From positions 1 to 10,319 of the forward strand of contig NZ_CALLVP010000138.1 of the NCBI RefSeq assembly GCF_938010505.1: a stretch of 10,319 nucleotides of DNA. The letters run 5' to 3'. The translations under genes and the position numbers were made by a program. Each line of letters begins with the position of its first letter. Position 1 is the stretch's first letter. The DNA comes from an uncultured Veillonella sp. Lineage in GTDB: Bacteria > Bacillota > Negativicutes > Veillonellales > Veillonellaceae. Positions 1 through 6,600 of the stretch are shown in pieces. The notes beneath the pieces were generated by a model, which saw only the letters and a program-made list of their open reading frames with translations, did no database searches and was not told the origin of the DNA.

Positions 1-14
1 ATATCTCACGAAAA

Positions 15-48
15 TACCCCCTTTACTGGTTGTCCAGTAAAGGGGGTA
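15..48. terminator. Strong hairpin, probable terminator of a gene left of the window
   Basis: A perfect 15-bp inverted repeat (15-29 with 34-48) encloses a 4-base TTGT loop. The stem has a run of five C:G pairs near its base. On the rightward transcript it is not followed by a U-run. On the leftward transcript it is followed directly by UUUU, so the structure fits a bidirectional or weak rightward terminator. No leftward gene starts nearby inside the window, so it most likely ends transcription coming from the left and insulates the transporter gene. Confidence 0.65.
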
Positions 49-139
49 CATATCATTATGCCTAGAGGGCTTTTTATCGTTATAGGTAAGATCGAGATTG
101 ACTTAGGAGGATTTAATATCAGTTTTATATAGCTAATCT

Positions 140-169
140 TTGTCCTCTATGGTATGCTATCGTTATATT
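140..169 (+). promoter_or_regulatory. Candidate promoter of the transporter gene
   Basis: TTGTCC at 140-145 (4 of 6 matches to the -35 consensus) and TATATT at 164-169 (5 of 6 to the -10 consensus) are separated by 18 bp. This places the expected transcript start around 176, leaving a leader of about 23 bases with the ribosome site AAAGGAG at 187-193. A TTGACT box at 98-103 has a better -35 match but no -10 box at a usable distance. Found by eye only. Confidence 0.4.
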
Positions 170-198
170 TATTAGGTTTTCTGTAGAAAGGAGCTCGT

Positions 199-1425
199 AT
201 GAATCGACTTAGTTTCTCGCGAACTCAAATATTAATTCTCCTTAGCGTATGGCTCACATTCTTGTTGAGCTTTGTTATGCGCTTGTCTTGGGCATCTGTT
301 ATGCCTATCCTCAATGAGGCGTTGCATTTTACAGCCAAGATGGGGGCTCAACATATTTCGGCCTTTTACTTTGGTTATGCGTTAACGGTACTGCCAGGTG
401 GTATTTTAGCCGATAAAATCGGTTACAGACGTACCATCTTGTTTAGTTTGATTGGTATGGCCACTGTAACAGCTTTGATGAGTACCATTACAGACTATAA
501 CATGGCTTGGGGCTTGCGTTTCTTGTTAGGCGTTATGTCTGGTCCTGTACAAGCTTCTTGCTTGAGTGCTATCGGCGATCACTTCGGTCCGAACCAACGT
601 GGTGCGGCTGTAGGTATCTTCATGAGTTGTACCTCCTTTGGTATTACTACGGTAAACCTTTATGCACCGTATGTGGCAACACATTACGGCTGGCAAACGG
701 CATTCCTTGCTACAGCTATCTTGCCATTGGTAGTCCTCGTGTTATGTTACTTCACGGTGCGTAAGCCGAGTGCAGAAATTCTTGCACAACGAGAATCGGA
801 GGCTTCTGAAGCGGCTGCTAAGCTTGGCGTAGGGCAAACGTCTTTAGTAGAAAACTTGAAACACATCGTTTCTAACCGTAACATCCGTTGCTTGGCAATT
901 GCAGGCTTCTTTGCAACAGGTACGACTTGGGGTGTAACACAATGGGCGAACTTGTACATGGTTAAACAATTAGGTGTAACTGCTATCTATGCAGGCCAAG
1001 TCATGAGCGTGTTCGGTACGGCTGCGCTAATTGCGAAACCAACAATCGGTATTTTATCTGATATTTTGCCAATTAAGAAGAACCATTTAGCGGCGCTCGT
1101 TATGTTCTTATTTGGGCCAGCTTTAATCTTGTTTGCAAGCACAGCCAATCCAAATATGCTCTTTGTAACAGGTCCAATCCTCGGTATTGGTGCCTTCATG
1201 CATAGTGCTTTGACCAATGCCCTCGTAGTTCAGTCTGCAGCACCTCATTTGCGCGGTACAACAGCGGGCTTTGTAAATTTGTTTAATCAAATTGGAGCTC
1301 TCTTGGCGCCACTTCTCTTGGGGAATCTCCTCGTTATGACGGGCAGCTACCAAATGTCCTTGATGTCTATTGCAATAGCTCCTATTATCGGTGCATGTGC
1401 ATTGTTCTTCATTCGTCTTAAATAA
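199..1425 (+). CDS. Major facilitator superfamily (MFS) transporter, substrate unknown
   Basis: A 408-residue inner-membrane protein with about twelve hydrophobic segments in a 6+6 arrangement, the usual MFS length. The segments lie roughly at residues 10-32, 52-72, 79-97, 101-124, 136-160, 165-187, 230-255, 262-284, 293-313, 320-343, 352-378 and 384-405. The signature loop between helices 2 and 3 is clear at 67-78 (GGILADKIGYRR, with D72 and the basic pair R77-R78). A weaker copy lies in the second half around 284-288 (GILSD). A charged, Glu/Ala-rich stretch at about 188-225 is the central cytoplasmic loop. The helix 4-5 region (RFLLGVMSGPVQAS, then GPNQRGAAVG) resembles anion/organic-acid symporters of the ACS type, but the substrate cannot be read from the sequence. 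The start is supported by AAAGGAG five bases upstream of the ATG. The gene appears monocistronic: its own candidate promoter lies upstream and a strong terminator begins five bases after the stop. Confidence 0.92.
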   Translation: MNRLSFSRTQILILLSVWLTFLLSFVMRLSWASVMPILNEALHFTAKMGAQHISAFYFGYALTVLPGGILADKIGYRRTILFSLIGMATVTALMSTITDYNMAWGLRFLLGVMSGPVQASCLSAIGDHFGPNQRGAAVGIFMSCTSFGITTVNLYAPYVATHYGWQTAFLATAILPLVVLVLCYFTVRKPSAEILAQRESEASEAAAKLGVGQTSLVENLKHIVSNRNIRCLAIAGFFATGTTWGVTQWANLYMVKQLGVTAIYAGQVMSVFGTAALIAKPTIGILSDILPIKKNHLAALVMFLFGPALILFASTANPNMLFVTGPILGIGAFMHSALTNALVVQSAAPHLRGTTAGFVNLFNQIGALLAPLLLGNLLVMTGSYQMSLMSIAIAPIIGACALFFIRLK

Positions 1426-1429
1426 TATA

Positions 1430-1503
1430 AAAGGATCCGTAAATGAACTGCCCTTCTAAAAATTGTGTCTAATTGGAGGGCAGTTCAAAACGGGTCCTTT
1501 TTT
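1430..1503 (+). terminator. Nested two-tier terminator after the transporter gene
   Basis: An inner stem pairs 1445-1456 with 1475-1486 (ten Watson-Crick pairs, then a T·G wobble and a C:G pair). An outer stem pairs 1430-1440 with 1490-1500 (eleven pairs with one T·G wobble). The outer stem runs straight into TTTTTT at 1498-1503. This is a convincing intrinsic terminator for rightward transcription. A short A-rich stretch on the left side gives some U-rich sequence on the opposite strand, so leftward activity is also possible. Confidence 0.85.
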
Positions 1504-1519
1504 GTAATTAATATGTATA

Positions 1520-1548
1520 TTGTGTATGGTGTTCTTTTATTATATGAT
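1520..1548 (+). promoter_or_regulatory. Candidate promoter of the SGNH hydrolase gene
   Basis: TATGAT at 1543-1548 (5 of 6 to the -10 consensus) lies 17 bp after TTGTGT at 1520-1525 (3 of 6 to the -35 consensus). The expected transcript start near 1555 would give a 20-base leader holding AGGAGG at 1562-1567. A promoter is needed here because a strong terminator precedes it, but the -35 match is poor. Confidence 0.33.
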
Positions 1549-1574
1549 TGAGTCATAGTACAGGAGGGATGTAA

Positions 1575-2123
1575 ATGGAAATCATCTGTTTTGGCGATAG
1601 CATTACGCGTGGCTATGATGTGCCCTATGGACGGGGTTGGGTCGAAATCTGTGATGCATCCATAGAGGGTGTTAATTTTACAAACTACGGTGAAGATGGC
1701 TGCTCCGTACAGGGGATGATTTATAATATTGAAAATTGGGCGGTTACTGCTGTATCCGATGCAACACGTCATATTTTCTTGATGTGTGGCACTAACGATA
1801 TTTTACAAGGTCGAGATAGTAGCTATGTGTATAAGACTTTGGTGAAAGCTATCGAGCTGGCTAGTACAAAAGGGATGGTAATCATCGGTTTAGAAACTCA
1901 AATTGATAGCGATATGGATGGATTAAATCTGGTTGTACGAGAGGTTAATGAACAGCTAAAAGCCTACGCAGCGGAGCGTAATATTAAGGTCATAGATTTC
2001 TATACCACCTTGTTTGAAGCGGATCAAATTGGACAAATTGTCTTTGCTGGAGAGGTACACCCCAATGAGCATGGGTATCGATTAATGGCGTATAAGGCAT
2101 TAGAGGTCTTTACGCGATTATAA
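1575..2123 (+). CDS. SGNH/GDSL-family hydrolase (esterase/lipase-like), cytoplasmic
   Basis: A 182-residue single-domain protein without signal peptide or membrane segment, typical in length for short SGNH hydrolases. These enzymes use a flavodoxin-like fold to cleave ester bonds in lipids, acyl-thioesters or acetylated sugars; the substrate here is unknown. Block I is GDSIT at residues 7-11 with the predicted nucleophile S9. Block II has the oxyanion glycine G39 (NYGEDG). Block III is GTND at 72-75 with oxyanion N74. Block V is VHPNEHGY at 161-168 with the predicted catalytic H162. The acid usually found three residues before this histidine (DxxH) is missing: that position is G159, although E160 is adjacent. 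The start is supported by AGGAGG at 1562-1567, seven bases before the ATG. The gene is probably monocistronic and converges on the exported-protein gene. Family assignment is strong; enzymatic activity is inferred. Confidence 0.9.
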   Translation: MEIICFGDSITRGYDVPYGRGWVEICDASIEGVNFTNYGEDGCSVQGMIYNIENWAVTAVSDATRHIFLMCGTNDILQGRDSSYVYKTLVKAIELASTKGMVIIGLETQIDSDMDGLNLVVREVNEQLKAYAAERNIKVIDFYTTLFEADQIGQIVFAGEVHPNEHGYRLMAYKALEVFTRL

Positions 2124-2164
2124 CGGCACTATAATACGACTGTAACGGGACTATAATGCAACAT
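2121..2164 (+). repeat. 22-bp tandem direct repeat after the hydrolase stop codon
   Basis: Two adjacent 22-base units (2121-2142 and 2143-2164) share TAACGG, then ACTATAAT, with 17 of 22 positions identical by eye. The first unit begins with the TAA stop codon of the hydrolase gene. Related fragments (ACTGTAA at 2140-2145, ACTGTAATA at 2168-2176) suggest a wider degenerate repeat. Each unit contains a perfect TATAAT, but neither has a credible -35 box and no rightward gene follows before the hairpin at 2190. Confidence 0.6.
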
Positions 2165-2186
2165 GCAACTGTAATATAAAGAACAT

Positions 2187-2243
2187 AAAAACTCCCCTAA
2201 TGAGTTGTCTCATTGGGGGAGTTAGTGATTTATAGTTTTTTTT
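2187..2243. terminator. Bidirectional terminator between convergent genes
   Basis: A 15-bp stem pairs 2190-2204 with 2209-2223 (one T·G wobble) around a 4-base TTGT loop. On the leftward transcript it is followed immediately by UUUU, a good terminator for the exported-protein gene. On the rightward transcript a run of eight U (2236-2243) follows after 12 bases, which could serve the hydrolase gene less efficiently. Confidence 0.8.
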
Positions 2244-2245
2244 GC

Positions 2246-2270
2246 TGGTGAAAGCTGGGATCTTTCACCA
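2246..2270. repeat. 9-bp inverted repeat (hairpin) downstream of the exported-protein gene
   Basis: TGGTGAAAG at 2246-2254 pairs perfectly with CTTTCACCA at 2262-2270 around a 7-base loop. On the leftward transcript it lies in the 3' untranslated region and is followed by GC then a run of A, so it is not itself a standard terminator. It may stabilise the 3' end or be an operator-like site. The same 9-mer recurs just before addB (3610-3618). Confidence 0.55.
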
Positions 2271-2280
2271 AATAAAATTA

Positions 2281-2295
2281 AATTCGTAACGAATT
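2281..2295. repeat. 15-bp palindrome overlapping the stop codon of the exported-protein gene
   Basis: AATTCGT (2281-2287) and ACGAATT (2289-2295) are perfect inverted arms about a single central base. They overlap two bases of the leftward TAA stop. On the leftward transcript the palindrome is followed by a U-rich stretch, so a weak accessory terminator is possible, though the effective stem is short and AT-rich. Confidence 0.4.
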
Positions 2296-3286
2296 ATTTT
2301 TTAGATTTAGTAGATACTTTATTGTTGGACACTTTAGCAGATTGCGCGATTGCGTATGCAGTGCCTTTTACTAAATCATAAGCTTCAGCAGTATTGCCAG
2401 ATACTGTTACAGCTGCTACAGTGTCTTCAGTTATTGCGAATAATGCAGTTGCATAAGGGTGTTGAGCACCATTTGGTACAGTTACAGCACCGGATTTAAC
2501 AACGATGTAACGACCGTTATTGTTGAAAATATCGTAATGAGCCGCTTGTTTTACACCATCATAGCTTTCATTGTAAGCGAACAATGCAGCTACTTCACCA
2601 CTTGCTACTTGACCAGTTTGTTGCATGGAACGCAATTTAGCAGCTGCTACAGCTGTTGGTTGAGTCATGTTTACAGTGATGCGCAAAGAGTTGTTGTTTA
2701 CAAATGCTTCAGTGATTACGTTTGTAGAGAATACATTCGCAACACCGTTGCCAGCACGGTTGTAAGAGCTAGCAGTTTTCACTTGGTAGCCGTTAGTGTA
2801 TGCAGGCAAGTCATATGTGTAAGTTTTGCCGTTTAACAACAAGTCGAAAGCGTTCAATTGGTTAGCTTTGTAGCGAGAAACATAGGAGCTGCCGTTGCCA
2901 TTAGCTGTTACGGAGTTTACAGTTTCTTGGTATACAGGTTGGGCTTCAGTAGGAATAGGATCCATGATTTGAAGACCTACAGCTGTTGTTTGTGGCGCTA
3001 CAAAGATTGGATCGCCCAATTCTTTAGATACAGGCATTTGTTGAGTCATATCGCCTGCTGTGTAAGGCACTGCCGGCAATGGTTTGTAACCAGGGCGCGG
3101 TGCACTTGTTGCATAACTAGTTTGGTAAGCTGGTGTAGCAGCTTGTGGTGCAGGATAAGAATATTGCTCTGCAGAAGCGCGTTCATAAGCGCGTGCATTA
3201 GCATCAATAGTTGCAGCAAAAGCAGAGAAAGACATCGTTGTCGCTGCAAACACTGCAAAAGCAGTTGCTAAATGTTTTTTGTTCAT
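2294..3286 (-). CDS. Exported protein of unknown function with Sec signal peptide
   Basis: I do not recognise a family for this 330-residue protein. Residues 1-24 form a classical signal peptide: basic MNKKH, a hydrophobic Ala/Phe core and an A-F-A cleavage motif at 22-24. There is no lipobox and no cysteine anywhere, so it should be a soluble periplasmic or surface-released protein rather than a lipoprotein. Residues about 43-75 are rich in Pro, Tyr and Ala (PAPQ, PAYQ, PRPGYKPLPAVP) and probably disordered. From about 133 to 310 the sequence alternates polar and hydrophobic residues and is rich in Asn, Thr, Val and Tyr, suggesting beta structure. The C-terminus is lysine-rich (KSKK). A near-consensus promoter and an AGGAGT ribosome site (3295-3300, eight bases before ATG) suggest good expression. 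It is monocistronic, convergent with the hydrolase and divergent from addB. A role in the cell envelope is an inference from export only. Confidence 0.85.
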   Translation of the reverse strand: MNKKHLATAFAVFAATTMSFSAFAATIDANARAYERASAEQYSYPAPQAATPAYQTSYATSAPRPGYKPLPAVPYTAGDMTQQMPVSKELGDPIFVAPQTTAVGLQIMDPIPTEAQPVYQETVNSVTANGNGSSYVSRYKANQLNAFDLLLNGKTYTYDLPAYTNGYQVKTASSYNRAGNGVANVFSTNVITEAFVNNNSLRITVNMTQPTAVAAAKLRSMQQTGQVASGEVAALFAYNESYDGVKQAAHYDIFNNNGRYIVVKSGAVTVPNGAQHPYATALFAITEDTVAAVTVSGNTAEAYDLVKGTAYAIAQSAKVSNNKVSTKSKK

Positions 3287-3339
3287 AATAATTTACTCCT
3301 AAATACATGATTTTACAAATAACACAGATACTAACTTGT

Positions 3340-3368
3340 ATTATATAGGAATTCATGCTAATTGTAAA
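3340..3368 (-). promoter_or_regulatory. Near-consensus promoter of the exported-protein gene
   Basis: Read on the minus strand, TTTACA (3368-3363, 5 of 6 to the -35 consensus) and TATAAT (3345-3340, a perfect -10) are separated by exactly 17 bp. The predicted transcript start is near 3333, giving a leader of about 47 bases before the ATG at 3286. This is the best promoter match in the window and fits a primary sigma factor promoter. Confidence 0.75.
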
Positions 3369-3449
3369 TAAAATATAAAATATTATCTTAATTATAAATA
3401 AATATAATCAGATGAGTCAAATATTGTACAATTAGCCATAGAATGTCAT

Positions 3450-3480
3450 ATTACTATATAATAATAATCAGTATAGTAAT
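3450..3480. repeat. 9-bp inverted repeat, possible operator
   Basis: ATTACTATA (3450-3458) and TATAGTAAT (3472-3480) are perfect inverted arms separated by 13 bases, putting their centres 22 bp apart, about two helical turns. A perfect TATAAT at 3457-3462 overlaps the left arm on the plus strand but lacks a -35 box. The arrangement could bind a dimeric regulator. In such AT-rich DNA chance is also possible. Confidence 0.4.
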
Positions 3481-3504
3481 TTATTATATCGAAAAATTTC
3501 GTTT

Positions 3505-3567
3505 AATGCTATATCTAATTCGTATAGTGCTACAATTAATTTGTGTAGTGCTATTCTAATGCGTTAA
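3505..3567 (+). repeat. Three 21-bp imperfect direct repeats upstream of addB
   Basis: Adjacent units at 3505-3525, 3526-3546 and 3547-3567 all carry the core TGCTA near their start, followed by AT-rich sequence. Units 1 and 2 agree at 15 of 21 positions, while unit 3 aligns to them best with one gap. In each unit the core reads as an extended -10-like box: TGCTATATC, TGCTACAAT and TGCTATTCT. The middle one (3528-3536) is the best extended -10 candidate for the addB promoter, although no -35 box is evident. The 21-bp period is two helical turns, which would suit a repeated protein-binding site. Confidence 0.45.
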
Positions 3568-3611
3568 CTGATATGAGCAATATAAATTTGTGGATTATAT
3601 CAATTGAGATG

Positions 3612-3624
3612 GTGAAAGTTTCAC
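3612..3624. repeat. 13-bp palindrome immediately before the addB ribosome site
   Basis: GTGAAA (3612-3617) and TTTCAC (3619-3624) are perfect inverted arms around one central G, ending one base before AGGGAGG. The one-base centre makes a stable RNA hairpin unlikely, so a DNA-binding site is the more natural reading. It shares the 9-mer TGGTGAAAG with the hairpin at 2246. Confidence 0.35.
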
Positions 3625-3625
3625 T

Positions 3626-3632
3626 AGGGAGG
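3626..3632 (+). promoter_or_regulatory. Ribosome binding site of addB
   Basis: AGGGAGG lies four bases before the ATG at 3637, a rather tight spacing. No other start codon in this frame nearby has a comparable site, so it supports the chosen start, which also places the Walker A motif at the usual distance from the N-terminus. Confidence 0.7.
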
Positions 3633-3636
3633 TCTC

Positions 3637-6600
3637 ATGAGTATTAGCGTCTATTATGGACGAGCTGGATCAGGTAAGACGCGCGCCGTATATGAGCGCA
3701 TACGTCAGGTCATGACAGATTGTCCAGGGGAACCAATAATCTTGCTTGTTCCTGAACCTGCCACCTATCGGGTGGAACGGGAGCTAGCTGAATTTATGCC
3801 TGAAAAAGGCTTTACTACGGTTCGCGTCGTAGGCTTTGGTCGTTTGGGTTATCAGGTATATCAATCGATAGGCTCAAAAGGGGTCGGTCAATCAAGTTTA
3901 TCAAGCTTTGGCCGGTCTATGTTGTTGCGCCTTGTAATGAAACGAAAGCAAAAGGAACTAGGGCTATTAGAACAGGCTACAAAACGACCTGAGTTTTCCT
4001 CTGTATTGCAACAACTCTTTTCTGAGTTTCGCACCTTCCGTGTAGGCCCTGTGGATCTAGAACGAGGGGCAGAATCTGTTAAAAATAAAGTATTACAAAA
4101 GAAATTGCGCGAGTTAGCTATTTGTATGTCTGCCTATGAAGAGGAACTCAGTCGCCATGGGGAGCGCGACATCGATCCTATCATGGAAATCGTAGAGGCT
4201 TTGCCACAATCTCCTCTCATGGAGAATAGCCACGTCTTTATCGATGGTTTCCATTGGTTTACACCGACTCACTATGAGTTGATTTATACCTTGTTTGACT
4301 TGGCGAAGGAGGCCGTTATTACTATCGATTTACCGATGGATCCAAAGACGTTAAATCTAGCTCGTCGAGGGGAGCATCTCTTCAGCCGCCCTTTAGAGAT
4401 TTACGACACCTTAGTCGCTCGTTATGGCTCTAGTATCAACTGGGTTGGCTTTGAGGGAAAACGAGGCCCTCAAATCGTTCAAGCTCTAGAGTCTAATTAC
4501 TTTGCTAGTCCTAGTAAGAAAAACTCTACAGATGAAACGATTCCGCTTATTCGCGGCTATAACCGGGAACGCGAAGCAGATGCTGTGGCTCGTCACATTT
4601 TAGCCTATGTAGAATCATCTGAAGAGGCTCGTTACCGAGATGTATGTATCATGCTCCGCGAGTCTGAAACCTATGGTGACACTTTAGAAAAAGTCTTTAC
4701 TCGCTACGGTATTCCGCACTTTATCGACCGTCAACGTCCTATGAAAAACCATCCATTAGGCGAGCTATTGACGGCCCTATTTGATATCGTGCGTCATAAC
4801 TATAGTCGAGATAGCATGTTCCTCTTGCTCAAGACGGACTTGATGCCGCTTACTCGTGAGGCTGTAGATGAGTTAGAGAACTACGTTCTTGAGTTTGGTA
4901 TCGACCATTATAAATGGGAACGTGAAAGCTGGCCGTACCTACGAGGCTTTTATGAGGGGCAAGATGAAGAAAGCCACGTAGATGCACCACGCAGAGCACG
5001 TGTTAACAAAGCAAGACAAACCATTATGGATGTTTTATCTCCGTGGTTTGATTTTGCAGCTCATAGTGATGGACATACGGGCGCAGAATGGGGAACCCAA
5101 TTATATGGCTTGTTAGAAATATTGCAAGTGCCAGAGCGCCTCTATGAATGGGCGAAGGACGCAGAAACTGTAGGTGATCAAGAATCCAAAGCTAGTCATG
5201 AACAGATGTATAATGCGGTCCTTTCCTTTATAGACGAAATTTCTATGGTCATGAAGGATGAAATATTGATCTTGGATGAGATGATGCTCCTTCTTGAAGA
5301 AGGCCTTAGCGATGTAAATTACTCTATGATTCCGCCGTCTTTAGACCATGTGGTGATTACCACTATCGAACGTGGTTACAGCCAGTGGTGGCCTAAGGTG
5401 TTCGTAATGGGCCTCAACCAAGGTGTGTTCCCTCAAAGTATGGGCGATGAAGGGCTCATCAAGGATAAGGAGCGTCAAGAATTGGCCGATGTAGGCATTA
5501 CCTTAGCAGAAGGTGCTTTGCCGAAGGCTTTCAACGAGAATTTCCTATTATACCTCGCCATGACGCGGGCATCCGATTCGTTGACCTTGTCCTATGCGGG
5601 CTCTGGTGAGGATGGAACCGGTCTTGAGCCGTCCCTCATTGTGAAACGATTAGAATCCCTTGGGTACGTAGATCAGGCGGTAGAAATTCCTCTCTCCATT
5701 GCACCTGATACAGAGACGGATTACGTGTGGCGCCCACTCCAAAGTCTGTCATTGTTGTCGGAGCGTTGGGGTGCGCTCTTTAGTGGTTATGAGGTCAATC
5801 CTCTTTGGTGGGGCCTCTATAACTGGGCTCGTGAAAGCGAAACCTATCGTCCTCGTTTAGCGGAGGTGTCACGTGGCATTCGAGATAATAACGATGTGCC
5901 TGTCATAACGCAGGATTTAGTGAATGGTCTATTTTTGTCTAAAGGCTATATGTCTGGTTCTGTGACGCGACTTGAACGATACCAACAATGTCCGTTTAAG
6001 TTCTATGCTCAATATGGTTTGAAACTAGAACCGCGTCGTGTACGCTCCTTTGGTGCTCCTGAAATTGGTACATTCCTACATGCTAATTTAGAGCGCTTAG
6101 GAAATTATCTATTAGAAAACAACAAACAATGGCGTGACCTTGACGAAGAGGAACAAGAAAAACTATGTCGCACTGTGGCAGACGAAATCTTACAAGAAAA
6201 TCAGCTGGGTGAAGAAACGAGCGATGCCTATCAAAAGGCCATCGAACAGCGTGTACAGAGAACATTGCATGTGACGGTAGACCGCCTCGTAGAATGGTCT
6301 AAGCGTAGTGATTTTGATACGAAGTATTTAGAGCAAGACTTTGGTCGTCAAGGTGGATGGGATCCTATTCGAGTCCCTCTTGGTGAAGACCGCTACTTGC
6401 GCCTCATCGGTCAAATTGACCGCATCGACGAATATACACGGGATGGTCAAACCTATGGCATGGTTATCGACTACAAATCGGGTGGCGCTCATGTGACGGC
6501 TCAAGATGTGTACTACGGCCTCAAATTGCAGCTCATGACGTATCTATTAGCCTTAGAATCCGCTTACGGTAAAATGCATGGCACCTCTATGTCGCCGGCA

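Larger units (their letters stand above)
3287..3636. other. 350-bp AT-rich divergent intergenic region
   Basis: This gap between the leftward exported-protein gene and the rightward addB contains no credible gene on either strand. It holds the leftward promoter (3340-3368), a 10-bp palindrome ATTGTACAAT (3423-3432), a 9-bp inverted repeat (3450-3480), three 21-bp imperfect direct repeats (3505-3567), a small palindrome (3612-3624) and the addB ribosome site. Base composition is markedly more AT-rich than the flanking genes. Confidence 0.75.

Noticed and set aside
58..132. 24-codon ORF starting ATG upstream of the transporter gene
   Set aside because: No ribosome site precedes it (the G-run is part of the hairpin), it is short, and the AGGAGG at 105-110 lies inside it and is followed by no start codon. 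Probably chance.
1430..1503. Riboswitch or T-box leader for the hydrolase gene
   Set aside because: The structure starts five bases after the transporter stop and ends in a U-run. I see no alternative antiterminator pairing or T-box/specifier sequence.
1485..1772. 95-codon minus-strand ORF overlapping the start of the SGNH hydrolase gene
   Set aside because: It is antisense to a gene with clear family motifs, would read through the terminator, and shows no recognisable domain.
2459..3271. Two Cys-rich plus-strand ORFs (125 and 137 codons) within the exported-protein gene
   Set aside because: The Cys/Ser/Tyr-rich composition is what results from reading an Ala/Thr/Asn-rich gene on the opposite strand. 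No ribosome sites, and the minus-strand gene has a signal peptide, ribosome site and promoter.
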